Below are positions 6,410-14,874 of a DNA stretch of 44,734 nucleotides, one piece after another; the stretch's first letter is position 1; each line of letters begins with the position of its first letter. Location of the stretch: the NCBI GenBank assembly GCA_020048295.1, contig JAIFMT010000046.1, positions 1 through 44,734 on the forward strand, in the 5' to 3' direction. The position numbers and the translations under genes were made by a program. This DNA is from Rhodoferax sp. (GTDB lineage: Bacteria > Pseudomonadota > Gammaproteobacteria > Burkholderiales > Burkholderiaceae). The notes under the pieces were generated by a model. That model was not told the DNA's origin. It did not search any database and worked only from the letters and a program-made list of their open reading frames with translations.

Positions 6410-8989
6410 ATGATACGGGGTCCACTTGTCGCAGGGTCACTGATGTTTTCGTCAATTTCATTACCCAACACGCCAGCCGATGATCTGGCGATCAGCCTGT
6501 TGCCCAAAGACGTGTCGATTGCACAGACACCCGAGCCGCAGGGTTTTCGCTGGCCTGGGCCACCCTATGCCATCTACAGCGAGGGCGAGCGCCTGCAACA
6601 GCCGCTGGAATGCGAGATTGAGGGGCTCAATGGGGCCTTGCGGCGCTGTGCGCTGGTGGCGGTGGCACTGTCCAAAAAGACCATCCTGATTCAGATCCAG
6701 CAGTCCAAGACTCCGGTGCCTCTGGCGTTTTCGCAGTTTCGACGTATCGTGCTCAAAAAACCGTTGTACCCGCAGGAACTGGTCAGCTCCGAGCAGTTTG
6801 CCGACATCCTCGGCTACCGCGCCACCATCGAATACCACTTGCAACTGGAACAGGGCAAAACCCTGTCGGGCAACACCGTGGGCTATGTCGAACTTGACTA
6901 CGGCTTGTTTCTTTTCAAGCCGCTCGATGACAAGGGCACGGTGCAGCGCATTTTTGTGCCGCGCGATGCCTATGTGGGCGTGACCCTGGGCGACCACATC
7001 GGCCAGGTGCTGATGGCGCACAACGCCGTGACAGCGCAGCAAGTCGATCTGGCCGCCAGTGAGCAGCGCGCGCGCCGCAGCCGCCTGCTGGGCGACTATC
7101 TGGTGGACACCGCCGTGGTGCAACCCGACCAGTTGATGCTGGCGCTGGACCAGCAGTCCAAGATGCCGATGATCCGCGTCGGCGAGGCGCTGCTGCGGCT
7201 GGGCTACATCGACCAGGTGCAGCTGGAGCAGGCACTGGAGCGCCAGAAGACCGAGCGCTCGGTGCCTTTGGGCGAATTGCTGGTCAACATGGGCTTTCTG
7301 ACGCGGCGCGAACTCAACGTGGCGCTGGCGCGCAAGATGGGCTACCCGGTGGTCGATGTGACGCAGTTCCCGATCGAGGCCGATGCGCTGAAGAAAATTT
7401 CAATGCTCACTGCGTTGCGGCTGGGCGTGATGCCGTTGATGTCGCGCAACGGCCTGACCGTGGTGGCCGCTGTTGACCCAACGCAGACCAAGACCATCGC
7501 CGAGCTCGAATTCATGGTGCAGGGCCGCGTCATCGCTGCGCTGGGCGACGAGGTGCAGATTCAACACACCATCCGCGAGGCTTACGAAAAGTTCGGTCTG
7601 CACGGGACCCTGCTGGAAGAAGACCTGCCCGGCCTGGGCAAGCCGACCGATGTGCAAGCCAGCTCCAGTGAGCTGCTGGAGTCGATGGAGCAAAGCCAGG
7701 CCGACGAGATTGACCTGCAAACCGAGCGGCCGATCGAGCAGTCTGACAACACGCTGGTGCGCCTGATCAACACCATGATCGTCGAGGCGCACGCGCGTGG
7801 CGTCTCCGACATCCATGTCGAGTGCCAGCCACGCAAGGCCAAGGTGCGCATCCGCTTTCGCAAGGACGGGGCCTTGTCGCCGTACCTGGAGCTGCCGCAC
7901 ACCTACCGCGCGGCGCTGGTGGCACGCCTCAAAATCATGGCCGATCTGGATATTTCGGAGCGGCGCAAACCGCAGGACGGCAAGATCGACTTCAGCAAGT
8001 TCTCGCCCAAGACCCGGCTGGAACTGCGCATTGCCACCATTCCCACGGCCAACGGCCTGGAAGACGTGGTGATGCGCCTGCTGGCCTCCAGCAAGCCGAT
8101 TGCCATGGACAAACTCGGCCTGAGCGACGCCAACTTCACGCAGTTGCGCGATGCCGTGAGCCGCCCCTATGGCATGGTGTTGTGCGTCGGGCCCACCGGC
8201 TCGGGCAAAACCACCACGCTGCATTCGGTGCTGGGTTACCTCAACACCCCGTCACGCAAGATCTGGACCGCCGAAGACCCGGTTGAAATCACCCAGCCCG
8301 ACCTGCGCCAGGTGCAAGTCAACCCAAAGATCGACTGGACCTTTGCCAAGGCATTGCGCTCCTTTCTGCGGGCGGACCCCGACATCATCATGGTGGGCGA
8401 AATTCGTGACGCAGAAACAGCACAAATTGCCATCGAAGCCTCGCTGACCGGGCACTTGGTGCTATCCACCTTGCATACCAACAGCGCAGCCGAGACGGTG
8501 ACCCGGCTAGTGGACATGGGCATGGACCCGTTCAATTTTGCTGACTCGCTGCTGGCGGTGCTGGCGCAGCGGCTGGCGCGCCGGTTTTGCACGGCCTGCA
8601 AGATCGTCGAGCCTGCCAGCCCGGATGTCGTCGAAGAGCTGCTGGCCGACTACCTGCACGCCTTCCCGGCCGAACTGCGCCCCAGCCGCGACGAGGTGTT
8701 GGCGCAGTGGCTGGCGCTGTACGGCCCGGCGGGCACGCTCAACCATTACCGCGCCCCGGGCTGCCCAGCCTGCATGGGCAGCGGCTTGTCGGGGCGGGTC
8801 GGGCTGCACGAACTGCTGCGGGTGACACCGGGCGTGCGCCGGCTGATCCAGACCGGTGCGCGCTCCGAGCTGATTCAGACCGAGGCTTTTCAGAGCGGGC
8901 AGTTTCGTACGCTGCGCCAGGACGGTATCGGCAAGGTGCTGGCTGGCCTGACCAGCATTGAAGAAGTGCGAGCCAACAGCAATGCATGA
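6410..8989 (+). CDS. GspE/PilB-type secretion ATPase with extended N-terminus
   Basis: A protein of 859 residues, well above the usual 500-600 for GspE or PilB. Residues about 40-190 form a beta-rich region of uncertain identity, possibly PilZ-like. Residues about 195-390 hold repeated GspE N-terminal (MshEN-like) helices such as RVGEALLRLGYIDQVQLEQAL and PLGELLVNMGFLTRRELNVAL. The motor follows: Walker A GPTGSGKTT at 594-602, Asp-box IWTAEDPVE, Walker B region RADPDIIMVGEIRDAETA, His-box GHLVLSTLHTNSA, and a zinc motif CTAC...CPAC near the C-terminus. It would power pilus or type II secretion assembly at the inner membrane, but no other pilus or secretion gene lies in the window. An alternative start is ATG 6443, which has its own AGGG. 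It overlaps the kinase gene by 8 nt. Confidence 0.85.
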   Translation: MIRGPLVAGSLMFSSISLPNTPADDLAISLLPKDVSIAQTPEPQGFRWPGPPYAIYSEGERLQQPLECEIEGLNGALRRCALVAVALSKKTILIQIQQSKTPVPLAFSQFRRIVLKKPLYPQELVSSEQFADILGYRATIEYHLQLEQGKTLSGNTVGYVELDYGLFLFKPLDDKGTVQRIFVPRDAYVGVTLGDHIGQVLMAHNAVTAQQVDLAASEQRARRSRLLGDYLVDTAVVQPDQLMLALDQQSKMPMIRVGEALLRLGYIDQVQLEQALERQKTERSVPLGELLVNMGFLTRRELNVALARKMGYPVVDVTQFPIEADALKKISMLTALRLGVMPLMSRNGLTVVAAVDPTQTKTIAELEFMVQGRVIAALGDEVQIQHTIREAYEKFGLHGTLLEEDLPGLGKPTDVQASSSELLESMEQSQADEIDLQTERPIEQSDNTLVRLINTMIVEAHARGVSDIHVECQPRKAKVRIRFRKDGALSPYLELPHTYRAALVARLKIMADLDISERRKPQDGKIDFSKFSPKTRLELRIATIPTANGLEDVVMRLLASSKPIAMDKLGLSDANFTQLRDAVSRPYGMVLCVGPTGSGKTTTLHSVLGYLNTPSRKIWTAEDPVEITQPDLRQVQVNPKIDWTFAKALRSFLRADPDIIMVGEIRDAETAQIAIEASLTGHLVLSTLHTNSAAETVTRLVDMGMDPFNFADSLLAVLAQRLARRFCTACKIVEPASPDVVEELLADYLHAFPAELRPSRDEVLAQWLALYGPAGTLNHYRAPGCPACMGSGLSGRVGLHELLRVTPGVRRLIQTGARSELIQTEAFQSGQFRTLRQDGIGKVLAGLTSIEEVRANSNA

Positions 8990-10070
8990 ACTCACCTCAC
9001 CCAGCGGCCACCCGTACCAGGCGCTGACACCCGATGTGGTGCAGGACGCGCTGGCCAGCATCGGCCTGTTTGGCGACGGCCGCCAGCTGGCCTTGAGTTC
9101 CTATGAAAACCGCGTCTATCAATTGCACCTGGAAGAACCCATCGACCAGTGCGACGTGGTGGTGGCCAAGTTCTACCGCCCCGAGCGCTGGAGCGAAGCG
9201 CAGATTCTGGAGGAGCACACCTTCTCGCGCGAGTTGATGGAGGCCGAAATTCCGGTGGTTGGCCCGCTGCGGGTGGGCGGTGCCACCTTGCACCATTTTG
9301 GCGGCTTTGCCTTCAGCGTCAGCCCCAGCCGGGGCGGCCGCGCACCCGAACTCGACGATCCCGAGGTGCTGGAGTGGGTGGGTCGGTTCTTGGCGCGCAT
9401 CCACACGGTGGGCGCAGCGCAGCCGTTTGCCGTGCGACCGGCGCTCGACTTGCAAAGCTTTGGCATCGACTCCCGCGAGTGGCTGTTGCAGCACGACAAA
9501 GTGCCTCTCGACGTGCAGGCCGGCTGGGAGAAAGCGTCGGCTAATGCACTAGATTTAATAGCTACCAGCGCAATAGGTATAAAGGCTACAGGCCAAATTA
9601 GCTTAAATATGGCGGACGAGGATGCGTTGCTTCCCGAAGCCGGCATCCGCAGCCTGCGCCTGCACGGCGACTGCCACCCCGGCAACATTTTGTGGACCCC
9701 GCTGGAAGCACCAGCCAGCAGCCTGCCGGGGCCGCATTTTGTTGACCTGGACGATGCCCGCATGGGGCCGGCGGTGCAGGACCTGTGGATGCTGCTCAGC
9801 GGCGACCGCCAGCAGCGCAGCCATCAACTCGGTGTGCTGGTCGATGGTTACGAGCAGTTTCGCCCGTTTGATCGGCGTGAACTGGCGCTGATCGAGCCAC
9901 TGCGCACGCTGCGCCTGCTGCACTACAGCGCCTGGCTGGCGCGGCGCTGGGACGACCCGATCTTTGCCATCAACTTCCCCTGGTTTGGCTCTAGCGACTA
10001 CTGGAGCGGCCAGGTGCAAATGCTGCAAGAGCAAATTGAAGCCATGCAGGAAGAGCCACTGCAGGTGTAA
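8982..10070 (+). CDS. srkA: SrkA-type stress response serine/threonine kinase
   Basis: A protein of 362 residues of the SrkA (YihE/RdoA) family in the phosphotransferase (APH-like) kinase fold. The N-lobe carries SSYENRVYQLHLE and the ATP-anchoring VVAKFYRPERW. The catalytic loop HGDCHPGN has Asp230, and the metal-binding FVDLDDARMG follows at about 255-258. E. coli SrkA (about 328 residues) phosphorylates proteins and protects against MazF-linked death under stress. Here ATG 8982 lies inside the end of the ATPase gene, so translation is probably coupled. Residues about 188-208 (ALDLIATSAIGIKATGQ and next residues) are encoded by a dispersed repeat inserted in frame between the lobes, which accounts for much of the extra length. 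The conserved motifs are intact, so the enzyme may still work. Confidence 0.87.
   Translation: MHELTSPSGHPYQALTPDVVQDALASIGLFGDGRQLALSSYENRVYQLHLEEPIDQCDVVVAKFYRPERWSEAQILEEHTFSRELMEAEIPVVGPLRVGGATLHHFGGFAFSVSPSRGGRAPELDDPEVLEWVGRFLARIHTVGAAQPFAVRPALDLQSFGIDSREWLLQHDKVPLDVQAGWEKASANALDLIATSAIGIKATGQISLNMADEDALLPEAGIRSLRLHGDCHPGNILWTPLEAPASSLPGPHFVDLDDARMGPAVQDLWMLLSGDRQQRSHQLGVLVDGYEQFRPFDRRELALIEPLRTLRLLHYSAWLARRWDDPIFAINFPWFGSSDYWSGQVQMLQEQIEAMQEEPLQV
9545..9606 (+). repeat. Dispersed 60-bp repeat, copy R3, inside srkA
   Basis: GATTTAATAGCTACCAGCGC, then AAAGGCTACAGGCCAAATT, follow the family order in plus orientation. The segment is clearly more AT-rich than the coding sequence on both sides, and it is translated without a stop in the kinase frame. 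Confidence 0.7.
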
Positions 10071-10097
10071 ACACCGCCCTGCAGCGGCTCGGCACGA

Positions 10098-10529
10098 TCA
10101 CTCAATGGTCAGTTTTTGCGCCACGTTGGCCGCCAGTTTCTTGGGCAGCGTCAGGGTCAGCACGCCATTCTCGAATTTGGCTTTGGCTTGCGCCTGGTCG
10201 ATGTCCATCGGCAACTGAAAGCTGCGTGCCACGGCACCAAAATAGCGCTCGCTGCGCAACACGTTGTCGTTTTCACCGGTGCTGTCCTGCTGCTTGACTT
10301 CAGCTTGCAGGGTGACCAGATTGCCGTCCACCGAGACCTGGATTTCTTCCTTGGGCACGCCCGGCAACTCGGCATGCACGGTGTAGGCCTCCTTGCTTTC
10401 CTTCACGTCCACCTTGATCTGCGCTGGCGTTGGCAGCGGATCGCCATGCAGTGGCCGGACGTAAAAAGCGGGGGCAATATCGCGGAAAAAATCGTTCAAA
10501 AGATAGCTGCGGTTTGCCAAGGCTGACAT
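10098..10529 (-). CDS. Hsp20-family small heat shock protein
   Basis: A protein of 143 residues with the typical layout: a short N-terminal arm (LLNDFFRDIAPAF), an alpha-crystallin domain from about residue 40 with KVDVKESKEAYTVHAELPGV, the loop SERYFGAVARSFQLP, and the hallmark ANGVLTLTLPK-like strand (here ENGVLTLTLPK). It acts as an ATP-independent holdase for unfolded proteins in the cytoplasm. AAGGAGA lies at good distance before the ATG. It converges on srkA with 27 nt between the stops and diverges from the M48 peptidase gene. The C-terminal IxI anchor is reduced to LTIE. No convincing sigma32 promoter was found. Confidence 0.93.
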   Translation of the reverse strand: MSALANRSYLLNDFFRDIAPAFYVRPLHGDPLPTPAQIKVDVKESKEAYTVHAELPGVPKEEIQVSVDGNLVTLQAEVKQQDSTGENDNVLRSERYFGAVARSFQLPMDIDQAQAKAKFENGVLTLTLPKKLAANVAQKLTIE

Positions 10530-10763
10530 TTGAGTTCTCCTTAAAAAGTTGCCAACGGAATGAAAAACCGGCGCAGGCTATGACCACCGGTTTCAGTGCT
10601 GAAGGTGAGGTGAACCCACTGAATATTCAAGACCCCAAAGGCAACGCAGCCCGTGGTTTTTGCAGCCGGGAGGCTTGCCGTTGTTGCAGGCCGCCGCCAC
10701 ATCGGTGTGACATCAACCAGCAACCAAGGTCGGCTAAGATGGTTCCCCAACTCTGGGGGCCCT

Positions 10764-12569
10764 ATGGATCGCGCTGATTTCATTCATCTGGTGCGCTTGA
10801 GCGAACACGCCAGTGCCGACGACAGCCCGGCCTACCGGCGCAATCTGGCACTGTTTGCCGCGCTGGGCTACCTGTGGGTGGTGGGCTGTTTTTTGCTGGG
10901 TATCGGGCTGGCCTGGTGGACGCTTGACAGTCTGGCGCATGCGCGTTTTCGGGCCAGCTATCTGATCTTGCTGGTGCTGGCTGCCGGCTTGCTGTGGGCC
11001 AGTCTGCGCGCGCTGTGGGTTCGGCTGCCGGCCCCGGACGGGCTTAAAATCAACGGCCCACCCATTCATCATGTGTTGCTGGATGATGCCTTCAACGCCA
11101 GCATCAGCCAGCGACCCCGCTACGGCCTGTTTGGCGGCGCGGTCAATTACCTGACTGTTGGCCTGCCGCTGCTGATGGCGGTGGACCGCACCCGCCTGCT
11201 GGCGGTGCTGGCGCATGAATATGGCCACCTGCGCGGCGACCACGGCCAGTTTGCCGCCTGGATTTACCGCACCCGGTTGAGCTGGACCTTGCTGGAGCAC
11301 CACATGCGTCATGACGAGGGCCTGGTGACGATGGCGACACAGCTGTTTTTGCGCTGGTATTTCCCGCGCTTTCAGGCCAGAACCTTTGCCCTGGCACGCC
11401 AGGATGAGTATGAGGCCGACCGCATTGCCGGGCGCTTGCTGGGGACACCGGTGGCTGCGGCAGCACTCACTGAAATTGCCACCAAGGGGGCCTGGTTGCA
11501 CGCCGAATTCTGGCCACAGCACTGGCGTGGCGCAGCGCTCAGCGCGCAGCCGATGGGGCCGTTTGCCATGATGCGCCGGATGCTGGCACTGCCACCGGAT
11601 GCCGGTTTTGCCCGTGATGCGCTGCGCCAGGCCTTGCGCCAGATCAGTGACATGGATGACACCCACCCGGTGCTGCGCGACCGGCTGGAAGCGCTGGAGG
11701 TGGCGCCATCCCTGCCGGCCTGGTCAACCAAGGCGGCGCTGGATGTGCTGGCCAGCAGCGCCAAATGGCTGGCGCACTTTGACAAACAATGGTGCCAGGC
11801 GCACGCCACCGACTGGAAACTGCACCACGCCTACCTGAGCCGGGTGCGCCAGCGCGCCGATGCCCTGAGTGCCAGCCAGGCACGCAACAACGCCGACGAA
11901 ATGACCGAACTGGGCCAGCTGCAGCAGCGGCTGGGTTTGCCGCGTGAGGCCAGCGTCAGTTTTGCACATGCCTTGCAGCTCTCGCCCGGTCATGCCGGCG
12001 GCCTGCGCGGCTGGGTGGCATGCCTGCCCGATGCCGAACACGCGCAGCGCATGGACGCGCTGCAGCAGTTGTATGAGCACAGCCTGGCCAACCGCTGGTG
12101 GGCCTGCAACACGGCGGTGCGCTGGCTTGAGCCAGGTCTGGCAACCGCCGATGCCGACGGCAAAGCGCTCAAGCTGTGGCGCGAGCGGCTGCGCCAGGCG
12201 CAGGAGGCCGAAGACCGGGCCTGGGAAGAAATGGCCAACACACCGTTTTTCCAGTCCATTTCACGCCACGACCTCAACGAGTTTGAGCTGGGCGAATGCC
12301 TGTCTGACCTGGCCCGCCACAAGGCCGTGACGCGCGCCTGGCTGGTGCGCAAAAACCTGGCCGAATTTGCCTACCGCCGCTGTTACTTGCTGTTTGTCGA
12401 GCTGCCGGACATGGAGGATGATGAGCGCTACACGCTTTGCCGCAGCCTGGAGCGCAGGCTGGACCTGCCTGGGGCGGTGCTGGTGCTGTGGGCAGGTTAT
12501 TCGCCCACCCTCGACGAGATTCGCAAAAATGCCTTTGAGCCGGTGTTTATTCGTGCACGACAGCCGTAA
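10764..12569 (+). CDS. Membrane-anchored M48-family zinc metallopeptidase
   Basis: A protein of 601 residues from ATG 10764, chosen because GGGGG lies just upstream and the sequence before it looks non-coding. Two hydrophobic helices near residues 30-55 and 65-90 anchor it in the inner membrane. The zinc site HEYGH has His151, Glu152 and His155, and the third ligand is in DEYEAD at 214-219. Residues after about 320 are helical and repeat-like (QQRLGLPREASVSFAHALQLSPGH), resembling tetratricopeptide folds. This organisation is seen in M48 proteases of the HtpX/BepA group, which act in membrane protein quality control. The substrate is unknown. The promoter should lie in the 234 nt it shares with the divergent hsp20 gene. 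The last 309 nt are covered antisense by the neighbouring hydrolase frame. Confidence 0.87.
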   Translation: MDRADFIHLVRLSEHASADDSPAYRRNLALFAALGYLWVVGCFLLGIGLAWWTLDSLAHARFRASYLILLVLAAGLLWASLRALWVRLPAPDGLKINGPPIHHVLLDDAFNASISQRPRYGLFGGAVNYLTVGLPLLMAVDRTRLLAVLAHEYGHLRGDHGQFAAWIYRTRLSWTLLEHHMRHDEGLVTMATQLFLRWYFPRFQARTFALARQDEYEADRIAGRLLGTPVAAAALTEIATKGAWLHAEFWPQHWRGAALSAQPMGPFAMMRRMLALPPDAGFARDALRQALRQISDMDDTHPVLRDRLEALEVAPSLPAWSTKAALDVLASSAKWLAHFDKQWCQAHATDWKLHHAYLSRVRQRADALSASQARNNADEMTELGQLQQRLGLPREASVSFAHALQLSPGHAGGLRGWVACLPDAEHAQRMDALQQLYEHSLANRWWACNTAVRWLEPGLATADADGKALKLWRERLRQAQEAEDRAWEEMANTPFFQSISRHDLNEFELGECLSDLARHKAVTRAWLVRKNLAEFAYRRCYLLFVELPDMEDDERYTLCRSLERRLDLPGAVLVLWAGYSPTLDEIRKNAFEPVFIRARQP

Positions 12570-13826
12570 TGATGCCCACCTGGCCAGGCGCGCATTTGGC
12601 ATCGGGTGGGCGTTTACAGTCTGCATGAATTGCCAGTACGGCAGCGCGCAGGCCACGTGATCGGCAGGCTGCACCTGGCAATCGGTCAGCGTGACCAGAT
12701 CACCGGCCCCTTTGTCGTGCATGCGCTGCCAGGTGGTGCTCGCGTTCAGGTACGACACGGTCTGGTCATCGCGGCCATGGAACAGGGCCAGCGGGCGCTG
12801 CGGCAGCCAGTCATTGACGTTGCTTTGCGCCGCCAGCGCAGCCTGGTCGTCAGCCAGAAAGTTGTCGAACGCGGTGACCATGAAGCGCACATCGGCACTG
12901 CTGCCCAGCAAAGCCTTGACCAACTCGTTGCTCACCCAGGCCCGGTCAGAGTCACCCAGATAGCGCAACAGCCCCGGCTGCAGCAAGGCACCAATCAGCG
13001 GGTTGTCGTGGCGGATGATCTTCAGCGCCTCGTCAAACGTCAGGCCCACGTCGTACGGGCCAGCACCCACCACTGCACTGACGATTTGCCCGCGCTGCAC
13101 CGCGTTGCCAGCCTGCAACGCACGATGCGCTGCCATCGTGACATAGCCCCCTTCTGAGTAGCCGGTCAGAAACAGTTGCCCGTTGTCGGCAAAGTTTTGC
13201 GTCTGCCGCCAGTAGCTGGCTGCCGTCAACATGTCGGTCACCGCTGCTGCCGAGGGCGCAGCCAGCAGGTAGGGGTGACTGGCGGCTTTGGAGACTCCGT
13301 AGCCCACGTAATCGGCCGACAGCACGATGTAGCCCTGGCTGGCCAGCAGCAGTTCCGGGCTGGCCAGGGTTTCAAGGTTGCTGGGCGCTTCGCTCTGGTG
13401 CTTGAGCGTGGGGTGCTGGTAACTCAGCACCGGGCTGCTGGCACCTGCGGGTTTTTGCGGCAACACCGCCAGCGCCGAGGCCAGAATCAGCTGCCCCTGG
13501 CCATCAAGGGTCTGGTAGTTGAGCCGCCACGCCTGCACCGGGTATTTGGGGCTAGCGACAAACGCCGTGTTGTCGGCTGCCGCCAGCGCAGCGGCAATGT
13601 CACTGGCTGACAGGGTTCTGAGCAACACCGCTTCCTTGAATTCACCTTGCCCGCTGACGTTGACCGGCAGCGGTTGTGGCTGCGGCTGCGGCTGTGGGGT
13701 AGGCGACACATGCTCTGTGCCACCGCTACCGCCACCACCGCAAGCGCTGAGCAGCAGCACCAACGCCAGCGCGCCAAACGATGGCAACCAGGGTTTGCGC
13801 GCCAGGCGCAGCCAGTGGATCAGCAT
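12261..13826 (-). CDS. Alpha/beta hydrolase lipoprotein with aberrant C-terminal extension
   Basis: A protein of 521 residues. The lipobox LLLSAC gives Cys29, then a glycine run and a PQPQPQ linker lead to an alpha/beta-hydrolase domain. The elbow GYSEGG has Ser224, the acid is in FHGRDDQTV (353 or 354) and the base is His390 in PADHVA. The layout resembles secreted lipases and cephalosporin-esterase-like enzymes; the substrate is unknown. The domain should end near residue 402. The remaining 119 or so residues look unlike a folded domain, and 103 of them lie antisense to the end of the M48 gene. The adjacent frame has TAA stops at 12616-12614 and 12550-12548, so a lost or gained base near 12610-12630 may have removed the true stop. 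Expression as a lipoprotein is likely; the tail is doubtful. Confidence 0.78.
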   Translation of the reverse strand: MLIHWLRLARKPWLPSFGALALVLLLSACGGGGSGGTEHVSPTPQPQPQPQPLPVNVSGQGEFKEAVLLRTLSASDIAAALAAADNTAFVASPKYPVQAWRLNYQTLDGQGQLILASALAVLPQKPAGASSPVLSYQHPTLKHQSEAPSNLETLASPELLLASQGYIVLSADYVGYGVSKAASHPYLLAAPSAAAVTDMLTAASYWRQTQNFADNGQLFLTGYSEGGYVTMAAHRALQAGNAVQRGQIVSAVVGAGPYDVGLTFDEALKIIRHDNPLIGALLQPGLLRYLGDSDRAWVSNELVKALLGSSADVRFMVTAFDNFLADDQAALAAQSNVNDWLPQRPLALFHGRDDQTVSYLNASTTWQRMHDKGAGDLVTLTDCQVQPADHVACALPYWQFMQTVNAHPMPNARLARWASLRLSCTNKHRLKGIFANLVEGGRITCPQHQHRPRQVQPALQAAAKRVALIILHVRQLDKQQVTAAVGKFGQVFAHQPGARHGLVAGQVRQAFAQLKLVEVVA

Positions 13827-13951
13827 GATGAAAACCTCCGGATGGTTAAGCCAAACACCTTTTTCTCATTGAATCAGTTCATGAACGCTCGAGTTTGCCA
13901 GTTGCCGTAATGCGGTTTGCCGGGCAGACACGCTGCGCGGCAGTCCAGATA

Positions 13952-14015
13952 TTTATAATAAATCATGCTCTAGCCCTTATGGGGTATGTGCATACAGCTA
14001 TAACAAAAATATCAA
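13952..14015 (-). repeat. Dispersed 60-bp repeat, copy R4
   Basis: On the minus strand: TATAGCTGTATGCACATAC, then ATAAGGGCTAGAGCATGATT, in family order with a degraded first arm. It lies just downstream of the stop of the NodJ-type permease gene. The rest of the space to the hydrolase start at 13826 shows no other feature. Confidence 0.65.
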
Positions 14016-14016
14016 A

Positions 14017-14874
14017 TCAGCCCTGAAAGCGCTTGCGCGTCAGTGCCAGGGCAATCCAGAAGCCGCCCACGGTAAACAGCGCCAGCACCAGCAGCGGCCG
14101 CAGCCAGTCGGCTGGCCACTGGTCCATAAACAGTGGGCGCACCAGCGCGACGGCATTGGTCAGCGGCAGCCACTGCGAAATGGCGCGCACCAGCGGCGGC
14201 AGTTGTTCCAGCGGGAAGAAAATGCCGCTCAGAAACATCATGGGGGTGAGAAACAGCGTGAAGTAATAGGTGAAAAAGTCGTAGCCATTGGCCAGCGCGT
14301 TGAAAATCAGTGCCACGCAACTGAAGGTGATGCCCACCCCCAGCAGCACCGGCCAGGCCACCAGCAGCTTCGGGCTGTAGCTGATGCCCAGCCCCAGCAT
14401 CACGCCCAGAATGGCGGTCACGGTAAACAGCGACTTGAACGCTGCCCACAGCATTTCAGCAAGCACGATGTTGTCCAGATTGACCGGCGCGTTCATGATG
14501 CCGTCCCAGGTTTTTTGCACATGCATTCTTGAGAATGCCGAGTACAAGGCCTCAAAACTGGCGGCGTTCATGGCGCTCATGCAGATGCTGCCGCTGGCCA
14601 AAAACAGGATGTAGGGCACCTCGACCCCATCGACCTTGACCTTGCCCACCAGCGCGCCCATGCCGTAGCCAAAGGCCACCAGCCACATCAGCGGCTCGGC
14701 AATATTGCCCACCAGGCTGGGAATAGCCAGCTTGCGCCACACCAGCAGGTTGCGCAGAAACACCGGCCACCAGCGCAAGGAGAGTTCGGGTGCGCGCCAG
14801 ATTGAAGGACTTTTTTGGCCTGCAACCGTTATACCACCTGCGGTGTTAGCTATATTGTTCATAGTGTCAAGCAT
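14017..14874 (-). CDS. NodJ-type ABC-2 transporter permease
   Basis: A protein of 285 residues from ATG 14874, which overlaps the ATPase stop by 8 nt. ATG 14862 is an alternative. Six membrane segments are visible from about residue 45 ([23 protein letters not shown]) to the C-terminus ([18 protein letters not shown]). The [16 protein letters not shown] motif is typical of ABC-2 permeases of the NodJ/DrrB group, which export lipo-oligosaccharides or drugs. In this non-nodulation setting the substrate is unknown. Residues about 4-21 ([15 protein letters not shown]) are encoded by a dispersed repeat, so the cytoplasmic N-terminus is not the ancestral one, although the first membrane helix is intact. 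It pairs with the ATPase just upstream. Confidence 0.85.
   Translation of the reverse strand: MLDTMNNIANTAGGITVAGQKSPSIWRAPELSLRWWPVFLRNLLVWRKLAIPSLVGNIAEPLMWLVAFGYGMGALVGKVKVDGVEVPYILFLASGSICMSAMNAASFEALYSAFSRMHVQKTWDGIMNAPVNLDNIVLAEMLWAAFKSLFTVTAILGVMLGLGISYSPKLLVAWPVLLGVGITFSCVALIFNALANGYDFFTYYFTLFLTPMMFLSGIFFPLEQLPPLVRAISQWLPLTNAVALVRPLFMDQWPADWLRPLLVLALFTVGGFWIALALTRKRFQG
14810..14866 (-). repeat. Dispersed 60-bp repeat, copy R5, forming the permease N-terminus
   Basis: On the minus strand: ACAATATAGCTAACACCGC, then GGTATAACGGTTGCAGGCC and a run of A, in family order. It contains the alternative start codon of the permease gene and abuts the stop of the ATPase gene. Confidence 0.65.

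Noticed and set aside
10560..10640. Heat-shock (sigma32) promoter for hsp20
   Set aside because: A CTTGAA is present on the minus strand at 10631-10626, but no CCCCAT-like -10 element lies at proper spacing.
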